From Oxalobacteraceae bacterium (GTDB lineage: Bacteria; Pseudomonadota; Gammaproteobacteria; Burkholderiales; Burkholderiaceae_D), in contig DPRS01000004.1 in the NCBI GenBank assembly GCA_003537575.1, positions 4,355 through 68,354 on the forward strand: a stretch of DNA of 64,000 nucleotides. Reading direction: 5' to 3'. The translations under genes were made by a program, and so were the position numbers. Positions 52,508-60,801 of the stretch are shown here, in pieces (within the stretch, counting starts at the first letter, position 1; each line of letters begins with the position of its first letter). The notes under the pieces are model-generated. The model did no database searches and was not told the origin of the DNA. It saw only the letters and a program-made list of their open reading frames with translations.

Positions 52508-54859
52508 ATGGAGTTAGGAACGCAGCTTGCGCGTAGCCATGGCAACGCGGTCAAGATCGGGCTGATTTTTCGGGAACGCACCAAGACTGCACAGGATCAA
52601 TTCAACCGGCGAGTACACGCGGCGGTAAATGGTGGTGGCGACGGCGCTCAACCCGGCCAGCTCTTCAATCTCTTGGCAACGTCAGGTCCTTGGGGCGGTT
52701 ATCAGTATGCGGCCGATGCCGTGCAACGTTCCATTCTGTTCTGGGATACCCTGCGCCGGCGCGGTGACCAATTCATCCGGCAAGCCCTGCATGGCCTGGA
52801 GCCGGTGCTGCATTTCGACTATGACGTCGTGCTTGACGGCCGGTCGCTGGAGCGGCCGGTCAACTACACGCTGCTGCGCATCAAGCCGCTAAAGGGCGTG
52901 ACGGTCACCTCCAGGAAGCGACCTTATGTCGTCATCGATCCGCGTGCAGGGCACGGCCCCGGCATCGGCGGCTTCAAGGATGATTCGCAGGTAGGCGTGG
53001 CGCTGCGCGCAGGCCATCCGGTGTATTTCGTCATCTTCTCGCCCGAACCCGAGCCGGGCCAGACGCTGCTCGATGTATGCGCGGCGGAACAGCATTTCGT
53101 GAAGAAGGTGCGGACGCTGCATCCGGAGAGCGCCAAGCCGGCGATCATCGGCAACTGCCAGGGCGGCTGGGCGGCAATGATGCTGGCGGCATCGTCTCCT
53201 GACGATACCGGACCGGTCGTCATCAATGGCGCGCCGATGTCCTACTGGGGCGGTTCCTGGGGCAAAGGTGCAGGCGATAACCCGATGCGCTATACGGGGG
53301 GCATGCTGGGCGGAACATGGCTGGCTTCGCTGGCCGCCGATTTAGGCAACGGCAAGTTCGACGGCGCCTGGCTGGTGCAGAACTTCGAAAACCTCAATCC
53401 CGCCAACAGCCTGTGGGGGAAGTATTACAACTTGTACGCCAATATCGATACCGAGCCGACGCGCTTTCTCGATTTCGAGCGCTGGTGGTCGGCGTACTAC
53501 CTGATGAACCGCGCGGAGATCGAATGGATCACACGCAATCTCTTCGTGGGCAACAAGCTCTGGACCGGCGAAATCAGGCCGACGGACGGCAAGGTATTCG
53601 ATCTGCGCGCCATCAAGTCGCCCATTATCCTGTTCGCGTCGATGGGCGACAACATTACACCGCCGCAGCAGGCATTCAACTGGGTGGCCGACATGTACGG
53701 CAGCACCGAAGAGATCAAGGCGCGCGGCCAGGTGATCGTCGGATTGATGCATAAGGAAATCGGCCATCTCGGCATTTTCGTGTCAGGCAAGGTCGCAAAA
53801 AAGGAGCATACGCAGATCGTGTCCGTGCTGAAGTCGATCGAATCGCTGCCGCCGGGGCTGTACGGCATGGAGATTACAGAGCGCAAAAGCGAGAGCGGAA
53901 AGACCGGATACGACGTCGAGTTTCGCGAGTACAGGCTCCAGGATCTTGCCGCCTATTTCAACCGTTTCAAGCGTGTCGACGAGCAGCCTTTCGAGGCGGT
54001 CGTCGCGCTCTCGGATTTCAATCAGCGCGCCTATGAGTTGTTTGCGCAACCTGTCGTGCAGTGGATGTCCAACGACCTGAGCGCGCGCCTGTTGCGCGAG
54101 TTCCATCCGCTGCGTGTGCAGCAATGGGCATTCTCCAGCATCAACCCGTACTTGGCGTGGCTCGATCCAGCAGCGCACGCTGTCAAGGCAAATCGTCAGG
54201 CTGTGGATGAAGATATGTCGTTGCGCAGGGCGGAAAAAATCGGTTCCGAGCTGATCAGCGCATCGCTCGATTACTACCGCGGGATGCGCGACGCGTCGAC
54301 CGAAGCGGCTTTCTTCGCGGTCTACGCCAACATGTTCTCGCTATACCTGGCCGACAAGTTCGAAGCCGAGCAGCGCATGGCGAAGATCGTTGCCGACCCG
54401 CGCGACCTTCCGTTCGTCAAGGAGGCGCTGGCATCGATCGCGGAAGGCGGCTACGCCGAAGCTTTCGCGCGCGTGTCTTTCCTGCTTTCGCGCCAGGGCG
54501 AACCGCTGCCGCTGTCCCGGCTGAAGATGGAGGAAGGACTGGCCACTACCTACGCGGAATATTTTCCCGCCCCGATGCCGTCCGATCAGTTCCGCCGTAT
54601 CCGGGGCGAGCAGGAAATCATCTCGCGCTTCGAGCCGGAAAAAGCGCTGCTCACCCTGCCGGTCTTGCTGGCAGACCGGGCCGACCGCGAGCGGATGCTG
54701 ACCTTCCTCGACAAGCTGATGGCGGATGAGCGTGTGCAAAACACCAGGCCAACCGCCGAGCAGCTGGCCATGGTCGAGCGCATCCGCGCGGTATTGAACC
54801 GGCGGCGCGCGAGCGACCAGCGGCCGGTTCCAGACCGACAATCGGAAATGCAGCCATGA
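52508..54859 (+). CDS. DUF3141 protein, PHA-synthase-like
   Basis: The 783-residue protein has an alpha/beta-hydrolase core related to PhaC: PYVVIDPRAGHGPGIGGFK, GHPVYFVIFSPEPEPGQTL and nucleophile-elbow-like GNCQGGWAAMML (PhaC has GxCxGG, with the catalytic Cys present here). The C-terminal 350 residues are unlike PhaC. DUF3141 proteins are often found with phosphotransacylase, acetate kinase and FabI, as here, but their reaction is not known to me. AGAGG precedes ATG 52508; the longer frame from 52391 is not needed. Confidence 0.85.
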   Translation: MELGTQLARSHGNAVKIGLIFRERTKTAQDQFNRRVHAAVNGGGDGAQPGQLFNLLATSGPWGGYQYAADAVQRSILFWDTLRRRGDQFIRQALHGLEPVLHFDYDVVLDGRSLERPVNYTLLRIKPLKGVTVTSRKRPYVVIDPRAGHGPGIGGFKDDSQVGVALRAGHPVYFVIFSPEPEPGQTLLDVCAAEQHFVKKVRTLHPESAKPAIIGNCQGGWAAMMLAASSPDDTGPVVINGAPMSYWGGSWGKGAGDNPMRYTGGMLGGTWLASLAADLGNGKFDGAWLVQNFENLNPANSLWGKYYNLYANIDTEPTRFLDFERWWSAYYLMNRAEIEWITRNLFVGNKLWTGEIRPTDGKVFDLRAIKSPIILFASMGDNITPPQQAFNWVADMYGSTEEIKARGQVIVGLMHKEIGHLGIFVSGKVAKKEHTQIVSVLKSIESLPPGLYGMEITERKSESGKTGYDVEFREYRLQDLAAYFNRFKRVDEQPFEAVVALSDFNQRAYELFAQPVVQWMSNDLSARLLREFHPLRVQQWAFSSINPYLAWLDPAAHAVKANRQAVDEDMSLRRAEKIGSELISASLDYYRGMRDASTEAAFFAVYANMFSLYLADKFEAEQRMAKIVADPRDLPFVKEALASIAEGGYAEAFARVSFLLSRQGEPLPLSRLKMEEGLATTYAEYFPAPMPSDQFRRIRGEQEIISRFEPEKALLTLPVLLADRADRERMLTFLDKLMADERVQNTRPTAEQLAMVERIRAVLNRRRASDQRPVPDRQSEMQP

Positions 54860-54880
54860 CAGATGCGAAAGGAAACTGCG

Positions 54881-55819
54881 ATGATAGAACGGACACACGA
54901 CAAGTATCGGCGCCTGATCGATTACGCCAAGACCTTGCCTCCCATGCCGACGGCCGTTGTGCATCCCTGCGATCAAAGTTCACTCTTCGGTGCGGTGGAA
55001 GCGGCGCACCTCGGCTTGATCGATCCGATTCTTGTCGGCCCGCGCGAGCGCATTGAAGCGGTTGCAAAGGAAAATGGCATCACGATCTCCGATATTCGGA
55101 TCCTCGATGCCGGCTACAGCGAAGAAGCGGCCGCCGTCGCAGTCCAGCTGGTGCGCGAGGGGAAGGCGGAAGCGCTGATGAAAGGCAGCCTGCACACCGA
55201 CGAGCTGATGGGCGCCGTGGTCAGGCGCGATTCGGGAATGCGCACCGGACGCCGCATCAGCCACTGCTTTATATTGGATGTGCCGGGACACGAAGATGCG
55301 CTGATCATTTCCGATGGCGCCATCAATATCATGCCGACGCTGGAAGAAAAGGTCGACATCGTGCAGAACGCAATCGATCTTGGACATGCGCTGCAGTTCG
55401 ACGAGGTGCGGGTGGCGGTCCTGTCGGCGATGGAGACCGTCACCCCCAAGCTGCAGTCCACCATCGAAGCAGCTGCGCTATGCAAGATGATGGATCGCCA
55501 TCAGCTCAAAGGCGCCGTTATCGATGGCCCGCTGGCACTGGACAACGCGATCGATCCGGAGGCGGCGCGGATCAAAAAAATCGATTCGCCGGTCGCGGGG
55601 CATGCGAACGTGCTGATTGTGCCGAACCTGGAAGCTGGCAACATGCTTGCCAAGAGCCTGTCATTCCTGGCCGGCGCCGACACGGCCGGCATCGTATTGG
55701 GCTCGCGCGTGCCGATCATCCTGACCAGCCGTGCCGATTCGGTGGGCACCCGACGCGCCTCCTGCGCGGTTGCCGGAATGGTCGCCAAGGCGCGTCGTGA
55801 AAGCAAAGCCGCGAGGTAA
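54881..55819 (+). CDS. Phosphate acetyl/butyryltransferase
   Basis: The 312-residue PTA/PTB-family enzyme interconverts acyl-CoA and acyl phosphate. Features are TAVVHPCDQSSLFGAVEAA, LIDPILVGPRERIEAVA, GKAEALMKGSLHTDELMGAVV (in parts), DGAINIMPTLEEK, and IDGPLALDNAIDPEAA, which are closer to butyryl-type and short PTA forms than to long Pta. AAAGGAA precedes ATG 54881; ATG 54863 is also in frame. It follows the DUF3141 gene by 21 bases and precedes acetate kinase by 4. Confidence 0.92.
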   Translation: MIERTHDKYRRLIDYAKTLPPMPTAVVHPCDQSSLFGAVEAAHLGLIDPILVGPRERIEAVAKENGITISDIRILDAGYSEEAAAVAVQLVREGKAEALMKGSLHTDELMGAVVRRDSGMRTGRRISHCFILDVPGHEDALIISDGAINIMPTLEEKVDIVQNAIDLGHALQFDEVRVAVLSAMETVTPKLQSTIEAAALCKMMDRHQLKGAVIDGPLALDNAIDPEAARIKKIDSPVAGHANVLIVPNLEAGNMLAKSLSFLAGADTAGIVLGSRVPIILTSRADSVGTRRASCAVAGMVAKARRESKAAR

Positions 55820-55823
55820 AGCC

Positions 55824-57014
55824 ATGTCTGATGTCATTCTTGTGATTAACGCCGGTTCGTCCAGCATCAAGTTTCGCATCTACGCCATGCGCGACAATGA
55901 ACCCATGCAGGGAATACACGGGCAGATCGAGGGAATATATACCGCCCCGAGTTTCGTCGCCGCCAACGCGCAGGGCGAGCGGATCGGCGAGAAAAACTGG
56001 AATCAAGGCACGGAGCTCGGCCATCATGGCGCGCTCGAGTATATCGGCGAATTCCTGCGCGGCCGCCAGGAAGGCCACCGCCTGATCGCGGTCGGCCACC
56101 GCGTCGTGCACGGCGGGATGGATTTTTCGCAGGCGACGCTGCTGACTCCCGAGGTGATCGGCAAGCTGGAAAAACTGATACCGCTGGCGCCCTTACATCA
56201 GCCGCACAACCTGGCGCCGATCCGCATCCTCGCGGAGTCGCGGCCCGACGTGCCGCAGGTGGCTTGCTTCGACACCGCATTCCATCGTGCCCAGCCGGAA
56301 GCGGCGCAGTCATTCGCGCTGCCGGCCGCCATCACCGACCGCGGTGTGCGGCGCTACGGCTTTCACGGCCTGTCCTACGAATACATCGCCAGCGTATTGC
56401 CGCGTTTCGCGCCGCAGGCTGCCTCGAGCCGTGCCGTGGTCGCGCACCTGGGCAACGGTTCGAGCATGTGCGCGATCATGAATGGCAAAAGCATGGCGAG
56501 CACGATGGGATTTACGGCAGTCGACGGGCTACCGATGGGAACGCGTTGCGGCAATCTGGATCCGGGCGTGCTCCTCTACATGATGGACGAACTGAAGATG
56601 GACGTACGCGCCATCGAAAACACCATCTACAAGCAGTCGGGACTGCTCGGCGTGTCGGGCATATCGAGCGATATGCGCGCGCTGCTCTCCAGCGACGCCC
56701 CGCGCGCGCGCTTTGCGGTCGAACTGTACACTTACCGGATCAACCGCGAGCTTGGATCGCTCGCGGCAGCGACGCAAGGCATCGATGCATTGGTCTTCAC
56801 CGCTGGCATCGGCGAGCACGCCGTGCCGATCCGGGAGCGCGTGTGCCGGGAAGCCGCATGGCTCGGCCTGGAGCTCGATCCCCTCGCCAACCAGCGCGGC
56901 GGACCGCGCATCAGCACGGAATCGAGCAAAGTCTCCGCGTGGGTGATTCCGACGGATGAAGAGCTGATGATCGCCCGCCAAACACATGCGGTAGTAGGAG
57001 GCGCATCGCCATGA
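55824..57014 (+). CDS. ackA: Acetate kinase
   Basis: The 396-residue ASKHA kinase converts acyl phosphate plus ADP to acid plus ATP. Motifs are VINAGSSSIKFRIY, GHRVVHGG, APLHQPHNLAPI, DTAFHRAQPE, RYGFHGLSYEYI, VAHLGNGSSMCAI, MGTRCGNLDPG and TAGIGEHAVPIRERV. With the phosphotransacylase it forms a complete acyl-CoA to ATP route. The start at 55824 has GAGGTAA upstream. Confidence 0.96.
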   Translation: MSDVILVINAGSSSIKFRIYAMRDNEPMQGIHGQIEGIYTAPSFVAANAQGERIGEKNWNQGTELGHHGALEYIGEFLRGRQEGHRLIAVGHRVVHGGMDFSQATLLTPEVIGKLEKLIPLAPLHQPHNLAPIRILAESRPDVPQVACFDTAFHRAQPEAAQSFALPAAITDRGVRRYGFHGLSYEYIASVLPRFAPQAASSRAVVAHLGNGSSMCAIMNGKSMASTMGFTAVDGLPMGTRCGNLDPGVLLYMMDELKMDVRAIENTIYKQSGLLGVSGISSDMRALLSSDAPRARFAVELYTYRINRELGSLAAATQGIDALVFTAGIGEHAVPIRERVCREAAWLGLELDPLANQRGGPRISTESSKVSAWVIPTDEELMIARQTHAVVGGASP

Positions 57015-57106
57015 AAACCATCGCAGACGGCGTGTGCTTGTCGCCACGGAAGCCAGACTTTTCGTGCCGGATCAGGCTCCTCAAATGAAAATCGAAGGAT
57101 TGCATC

Positions 57107-57892
57107 ATGACAGCACCTGACCTCTCCCTGCAGATATTGAAGGGCAGGAAGGCACTGATTGTCGGCATCGCCAATGAACATTCAATTGCCTACGGCTGCG
57201 CGAAGGCGTTCCATGAACTCGGCGCGGATCTGGCGATCACCTATATCAATGAAAAATCCAGGACCTATGTCGAACCGCTCGCGCGCGACCTTGAATCGTC
57301 GATACTCATGCCGCTCGATGTCTCAAAGCAGCAAGATCTCGATGCGGTTTTCGACAGAATCAGGCAAGAATGGGGGCGGCTGGACATACTCGTGCATTCG
57401 ATCGCCTGGGCGCCGAAGGACGATCTGCAGGGCGGCTTGCTGAACTGTTCGGCGGAGGGCTTTACCAAGGCAATGGAGATTTCATGTTTCTCCTTCGTGC
57501 AAATGGCGCGCCTGGCAGCGCCGTTGATGAAAGACGGCGGCGCCATGTTCACCATGAGCTACTACGGCGCCAACAAGGTCGTCCCGAACTACAACGTGAT
57601 GGGACCCGTGAAGGCGGCGCTGGAAGCTAGCGCTCGCTACCTCGCGTACGAACTCGGGCCGCAGCGCATTCGCGTGCACGCAATTTCGCCGGGGCCGCTC
57701 AAGACTCGCGCCGCTTCCGGCCTGAAGGATTTCGATCTGCTGCTCAACGAAGCAGCGCAGCATGCGCCACTCGGCGAGCTGGTCGATATCATGGACATCG
57801 GCTTTACCTGCGCCTTCCTGGCCACGCCATATGCGCGTCGGCTGTCGGGAGAAACGCTGTATGTCGATGGTGGTGTGAACATCATGGCGTGA
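57107..57892 (+). CDS. fabI: Enoyl-[acyl-carrier-protein] reductase FabI
   Basis: The 261-residue SDR-family enzyme catalyses the last reduction of the fatty-acid elongation cycle. Features are the FabI-type cofactor loop ALIVGIANEHSIAYGCA, HSIAWAPKDDLQG, and the Y-x6-K catalytic pair in YNVMGPVKAAL; AISPGPLKTRAASGL follows. A stretch of about 92 bases separates it from ackA. It is the last chromosomal-backbone gene before the cassette array. It may be a second, cluster-associated FabI rather than the housekeeping one. Confidence 0.95.
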   Translation: MTAPDLSLQILKGRKALIVGIANEHSIAYGCAKAFHELGADLAITYINEKSRTYVEPLARDLESSILMPLDVSKQQDLDAVFDRIRQEWGRLDILVHSIAWAPKDDLQGGLLNCSAEGFTKAMEISCFSFVQMARLAAPLMKDGGAMFTMSYYGANKVVPNYNVMGPVKAALEASARYLAYELGPQRIRVHAISPGPLKTRAASGLKDFDLLLNEAAQHAPLGELVDIMDIGFTCAFLATPYARRLSGETLYVDGGVNIMA

Positions 57893-57945
57893 CATTCATG
57901 GCTAATCACAACACTCAGGCAAGCCCGAGCAAATCAAGCATGAGG

Positions 57946-58029
57946 CCTAATGCCGTTAACCAGCACACAGCATGTGCCTTGATGCGGCAAGTTCTTTGCT
58001 GTGTGTCTGTGTTGAATAATAAGTTAGAC
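57946..58029 (-). repeat. attC site 1 (terminal, of the SMR cassette)
   Basis: On the minus strand it runs from CTAACTTATTATTCAAC to GGTTAACGGCATTAGG, about 84 bases, with a central imperfect hairpin (ACAGCAAAGAACTTGCCGC region). The outer core GTTAG is degenerate (ATTAG), fitting the last, inactive end of an array. The SMR stop codon lies 3 bases before it. Confidence 0.78.
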
Positions 58030-58031
58030 AA

Positions 58032-58361
58032 CTAGTGCCCAGTTGCCTTAGAAAATAGATTAAGAACGATAACACCAGAAACAATCAAGCCAATGCCAAG
58101 GATCGCTGGAATATCTAAGCGCTGTCCAAATAATAGCCAAGCCACGAGCGTTACTAACACCACTCCTACGCCTGACCAGATGGCATAAGCGACACCGACA
58201 GGAATTGTTCGGAGGGTCAACGAAAGCAAGTAAAAAGCGACGCCATATCCGACGAGTACAGCGAAAGATGGTCCAAGCCTGGTAAATCCTTCGCTGGATT
58301 TTAAAAACGAAGTGGCTGCGACTTCGGCGACTATGGCAATAGCCAGATAAAGCCAATTCAA
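58032..58361 (-). CDS. SMR-family multidrug efflux protein (qac-like), integron cassette
   Basis: The 109-residue protein has four membrane helices. It matches small multidrug resistance pumps, especially the cassette-borne Qac group: NWLYLAIAIVAEVAATSFLKSSEG, with essential Glu13 or Glu14 in helix 1, AYAIWSGVGVVLVTLVAWLL (split) and ILGIGLIVSGVIVLNL. These export quaternary ammonium compounds by proton antiport. The start is TTG 58361, with AGGAGA seven bases upstream. The frame upstream of it runs into attC 2 and is not coding. It lies between attC 2 and attC 1 as a complete cassette. Confidence 0.88.
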   Translation of the reverse strand: MNWLYLAIAIVAEVAATSFLKSSEGFTRLGPSFAVLVGYGVAFYLLSLTLRTIPVGVAYAIWSGVGVVLVTLVAWLLFGQRLDIPAILGIGLIVSGVIVLNLFSKATGH

Positions 58362-58393
58362 AGTTGTTTCTCCTGCATCTAATGATTTCAGAT

Positions 58394-58451
58394 GCCTAAC
58401 ACCTGATTTAAGCCGTGCCGCGAAGCGGCGTCGGCTTGGACGAATTGTCCT
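58394..58451 (-). repeat. attC site 2, short class-1-integron type
   Basis: On the minus strand it reads ACAATTCGTCCAAGCCGACG... to ...GGCTTAAATCAGGTGTTAGG, 58 bases. The inner boxes TTCGTCCAAGC and GCTTAAATC and the tight GCCGCTTCGCGGC stem closely resemble the short attC of aadA-type cassettes in mobile integrons. The R'' box is degenerate (GGAC for TAAC). It contains the stop codon of the YjbR-like gene. Confidence 0.82.
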
Positions 58452-58812
58452 GCCTCTCATCTGCGACGGCCAATCGCTGCCGCTTTGGGGCGCGAGAGTT
58501 GGCTTTGTTGTAGGACCATGCAATCAGCTCTCGAAGATATTCGTCCGGAACTGTGCCTACATCCACGATTGTGACCCAGCGCAGCTTGGCCAGATAGCGA
58601 GCGGGTTTGATGCCAGGCACGTCGGTCAGTTCGAGGAAGCGTTCTGGCGTGGTGCAAATACTGAAGCGCCACTTTTCCGGATCGCTGGTCTTGAAATAGG
58701 CGAACTTTTTGCCACCAACGTAGTAGACGAGCACGTTGCTGGGTGGCCCGTACAACTTCGAGGAGGCACCAAGGTAACGGCTGCAAAGCTCTTTGACGGC
58801 AGCAACATCCAT
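58408..58812 (-). CDS. MmcQ/YjbR-family protein, integron cassette
   Basis: The 134-residue protein has the YjbR-like fold pattern: KFAYFKTSDPEKWRFSICTTPERF (in parts), LTDVPGIKPARYLAKLRWVTIVD and DEYLRELIAWSYN. YjbR proteins have a double-wing DNA-binding-like fold, but function is unknown. The last residues (SSKPTPLRGTA) are encoded inside attC 2, so the cassette gene has captured its recombination site as coding sequence. The start ATG is 58812. Confidence 0.82.
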   Translation of the reverse strand: MDVAAVKELCSRYLGASSKLYGPPSNVLVYYVGGKKFAYFKTSDPEKWRFSICTTPERFLELTDVPGIKPARYLAKLRWVTIVDVGTVPDEYLRELIAWSYNKANSRAPKRQRLAVADERQDNSSKPTPLRGTA

Positions 58813-58830
58813 TTGACGGGTCCTTAGCGG

Positions 58831-58838
58831 TCTAACGA
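58831..58838 (-). repeat. Isolated attC outer core (R' half)
   Basis: Minus-strand CGTTAGA, the consensus GTTRRRY box, lies here without the rest of an attC next to it. The matching inner part of an attC lies about 600 bases away at 59436-59494, on the other side of an insertion-sequence relic. Confidence 0.55.
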
Positions 58839-58949
58839 ATGAAAGAGACTTCCCCGTCCCAAGGCAGCGGAGAAGCATGCTCCGCACGCCAAAGCGGTGA
58901 CACGATAGAGGTTCCAGCCAACATCGATTACCATTCAGGAGAGGAAGTC

Positions 58950-59340
58950 ATGGGAAAGCATAGCATCAATGTTTTCAAAAACACCAGCGCTGCATCAGTG
59001 ACGATGGTCGGCATCGATCTGGCCAAGAATGTCTTTGCCGTTCATGGCATCAATGCCGCCATTTGCGAAGCCGTGATCCGTCCCAACATGCGTTCATCAA
59101 ATCGGCCGATGCCCAGGCCACCCTAACGGTGCACCAGGTGCGCCTGGGATGCATTGAAGAGCGCACCGCATGCTGGAACACTTGCCGGGCCAGTACAGCT
59201 CGGGCGGCAAGGCACGACTCGGAAAGATTGCCAAGGCGGGCGACCGTTACTTGCAAGTAAAAACGGTTTATCTTCACACGCGTCTTTTATCAGGGTCCGG
59301 GCGGCCTATCACAAATCCGCTCAACAAGACCTTTTGTAGC
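58950..59340 (+). pseudogene. IS110/IS1111-type transposase relic
   Basis: Plus-strand fragments of one transposase occur in shifting frames. They are MVGIDLAKNVFAVHGIN (catalytic DEDD N-terminus) at about 59005-59055, AAICEAVIRPNMR at about 59055-59095, then after a one-base shift KSADAQATLTVHQVR and IEERTA to about 59165, then QYSSGGKARLGKIAKAGDRYL at about 59190-59255. Several internal deletions have removed most of the roughly 340-residue protein. The start ATG at 58950 still has an AGGAGAGG ribosome site. It opposes the cassette genes and sits inside a split attC. The segments 58839-58949 and 59341-59435 hold no other gene. Confidence 0.8.
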
Positions 59341-59435
59341 ATCGCAGACCGGCCATGTCGTCGCAGCAGCACGCTCGAATACATTTGCAAAAACAAACCG
59401 AAAAACTTACTGGAAAATTTGGGTAAGTTATTTAC

Positions 59436-59494
59436 GTCGAGCTAACCGGCCCGCAGCACTAGCCACGAAGCGGCATCTCGGTTGAGCGACAAGG
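59436..59494 (-). repeat. attC site 3, broken
   Basis: The minus strand keeps GTCGCTCAAC (R''/L'' side, TAAC lost), a GCCGCTTCGTGGC-type stem and GGTTAGCTCG (L'). The expected outer GGCGTTAG is replaced by GACGTAAATA. The missing outer core may be the one at 58831-58838. Confidence 0.65.
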
Positions 59495-59505
59495 AGCGCA
59501 ATTGC

Positions 59506-59985
59506 TCACAGTGACACCTTTAGCTTTCGCCCACCACTAATAGAAAAACCTTCACGCTCATAAAATTTTAAGGTTCGGTCAAACTCCGGAAGTGGTGGCG
59601 TTGTTACCTCTAACCGCTTCCAGTTGCGTGATTCACCAAACGATTTCACCTGAGATACCAAACGCGCTCCTATTTTATTGATGCGGAACTCCGGACGAAC
59701 GTATAGTTCAGCGATGGTACCGAACGCTCCCTCAGCATATAGAGCGTAACTTTCATAAAGAGTGATAAATCCTGCTGGAGCCCCGCTCCCACCGCGAGCG
59801 ATAAACACAAAGTATTTTTCACTGTTAATGAAATTTTCCAGTTTTGCCGTGGTCTCGGCGAAATCAAAGTTAAACGCCTTAGCATCAATGGCGTTCATGA
59901 TTTCATCCAACAACTCGCCAACCATTGCAGCCACCTGTGGAGTATCAGCGGCAATTGCTCGTTTAATCGTGAAGTCCGCGCTCAT
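59506..59985 (-). CDS. GNAT-family N-acetyltransferase, integron cassette
   Basis: The 159-residue protein has the GNAT fold: ITLYESYALYAEGAFGTIAELYVRPEFRINKIGARLVSQVKSFG (in parts), containing the V/I-RPEFR-x-IGARL acetyl-CoA loop, and WKRLEVTTPPLPEFDRTLKFYEREGFS. The substrate is unknown. Its ATG lies 9 bases inside the boundary defined by the outer core of attC 4, the normal spacing for a cassette gene. Confidence 0.88.
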   Translation of the reverse strand: MSADFTIKRAIAADTPQVAAMVGELLDEIMNAIDAKAFNFDFAETTAKLENFINSEKYFVFIARGGSGAPAGFITLYESYALYAEGAFGTIAELYVRPEFRINKIGARLVSQVKSFGESRNWKRLEVTTPPLPEFDRTLKFYEREGFSISGGRKLKVSL

Positions 59986-59994
59986 TTCATTTTC

Positions 59995-60048
59995 CTCAAC
60001 GACTAAGCCAACCGGCGCGAAGCATCTGCGTTGAGCGACGAGTTAGAT
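59995..60048 (-). repeat. attC site 4, short
   Basis: Minus-strand CTAACTCGTCGCTCAACGC to GGTTGGCTTAGTCGTTGAG, about 54 bases, with central GATGCTTCGCGCC. The whole site is read as the C-terminus of the YjdF-like protein. Confidence 0.75.
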
Positions 60049-60659
60049 GGAGCTCTTGATGTCGCAATTTGGGCATCGTGCAGCTTCGATAGCAATAGAA
60101 TTGCGACTGAAGCACCAATGAAGGCCAAGAACATATCTGACTGGGTATCCCATGGATCTCCTTGAGTTCCAAGAAATTCATCTGCCCCTTGGCCAAGAGC
60201 AAGTGCAGCCCACCATTCGACCAACTCGTACCATGCACTAATCGCCATGGCCACACATATGGCCAAAAAGCCTGCCATCTTTCGGCTAGTTAAATATCCA
60301 CACCGAATTAGAATTTCTCTAGCAATCAATACTGGGGCGAAGCCTTGGGCAAAGTGCCCAATCTTGTCGTAGGGATTCCTGGCCAATGCAAACAAGTCTT
60401 GCATCCAAAATCCTAAAGGTACGCGGGCGTAGGTATAAGTGCCGCCCAGTATCAAAATTAAGGCATGGACGAAAATCAGCGAATACAGCAGCGGCGTCAA
60501 TGGAAAGCGCCGGTACGTTACTACCAAAATAGGCAAGGCGATAATGACAGGAGCAACTTCCATGATCCACGTTGCACGATCATTCGTTATGAAACCTGAA
60601 TAAATCAATATCAGGATTAGTACACCACCCAAAATCAGCAGAATATTTTCTTTCTTCAT
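60003..60659 (-). CDS. YjdF/DUF2238-like membrane protein, integron cassette
   Basis: The 218-residue protein has about six hydrophobic helices and the DUF2238 features GFWMQDLFALARNPYDKIGHFAQGF (in parts), ISAWYELVEWWAA and FLGTQGDPWDTQSDMFLA. The family is unassigned. The start is ATG 60659. The C-terminal residues SNSSLNADASRRLA are encoded by attC 4 itself, a known feature of cassette proteins whose frame stays open through the site. Confidence 0.85.
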   Translation of the reverse strand: MKKENILLILGGVLILILIYSGFITNDRATWIMEVAPVIIALPILVVTYRRFPLTPLLYSLIFVHALILILGGTYTYARVPLGFWMQDLFALARNPYDKIGHFAQGFAPVLIAREILIRCGYLTSRKMAGFLAICVAMAISAWYELVEWWAALALGQGADEFLGTQGDPWDTQSDMFLAFIGASVAILLLSKLHDAQIATSRAPSNSSLNADASRRLA

Positions 60660-60690
60660 TCGCAGAAGCCTTCTTTTGTTTATTCCAAGT

Positions 60691-60775
60691 GCTAACGCTG
60701 AACTAACCAGCATGCAGCGGGTGCCGCGAAGCGGCCAGCACTTTGCTGGGTGTCTGGGGTGAGTGACGAGTTAGA
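60691..60775 (-). repeat. attC site 5
   Basis: Minus-strand TCTAACTCGTCACTCACC to GGTTAGTTCAGCGTTAGC, 85 bases, with intact outer and inner boxes and a GGCCGCTTCGCGGC central stem flanked by complementary CCCAGCAAAGTGCTGG. Confidence 0.88.
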
Positions 60776-60801
60776 TTTGAATTTCAACAGGCCTGATCTC
60801 G

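Noticed and set aside
57011..57088. 25-codon frame overlapping the ackA stop
   Set aside because: It has an ATGA overlap but no motif and no clear ribosome site; too short to support.
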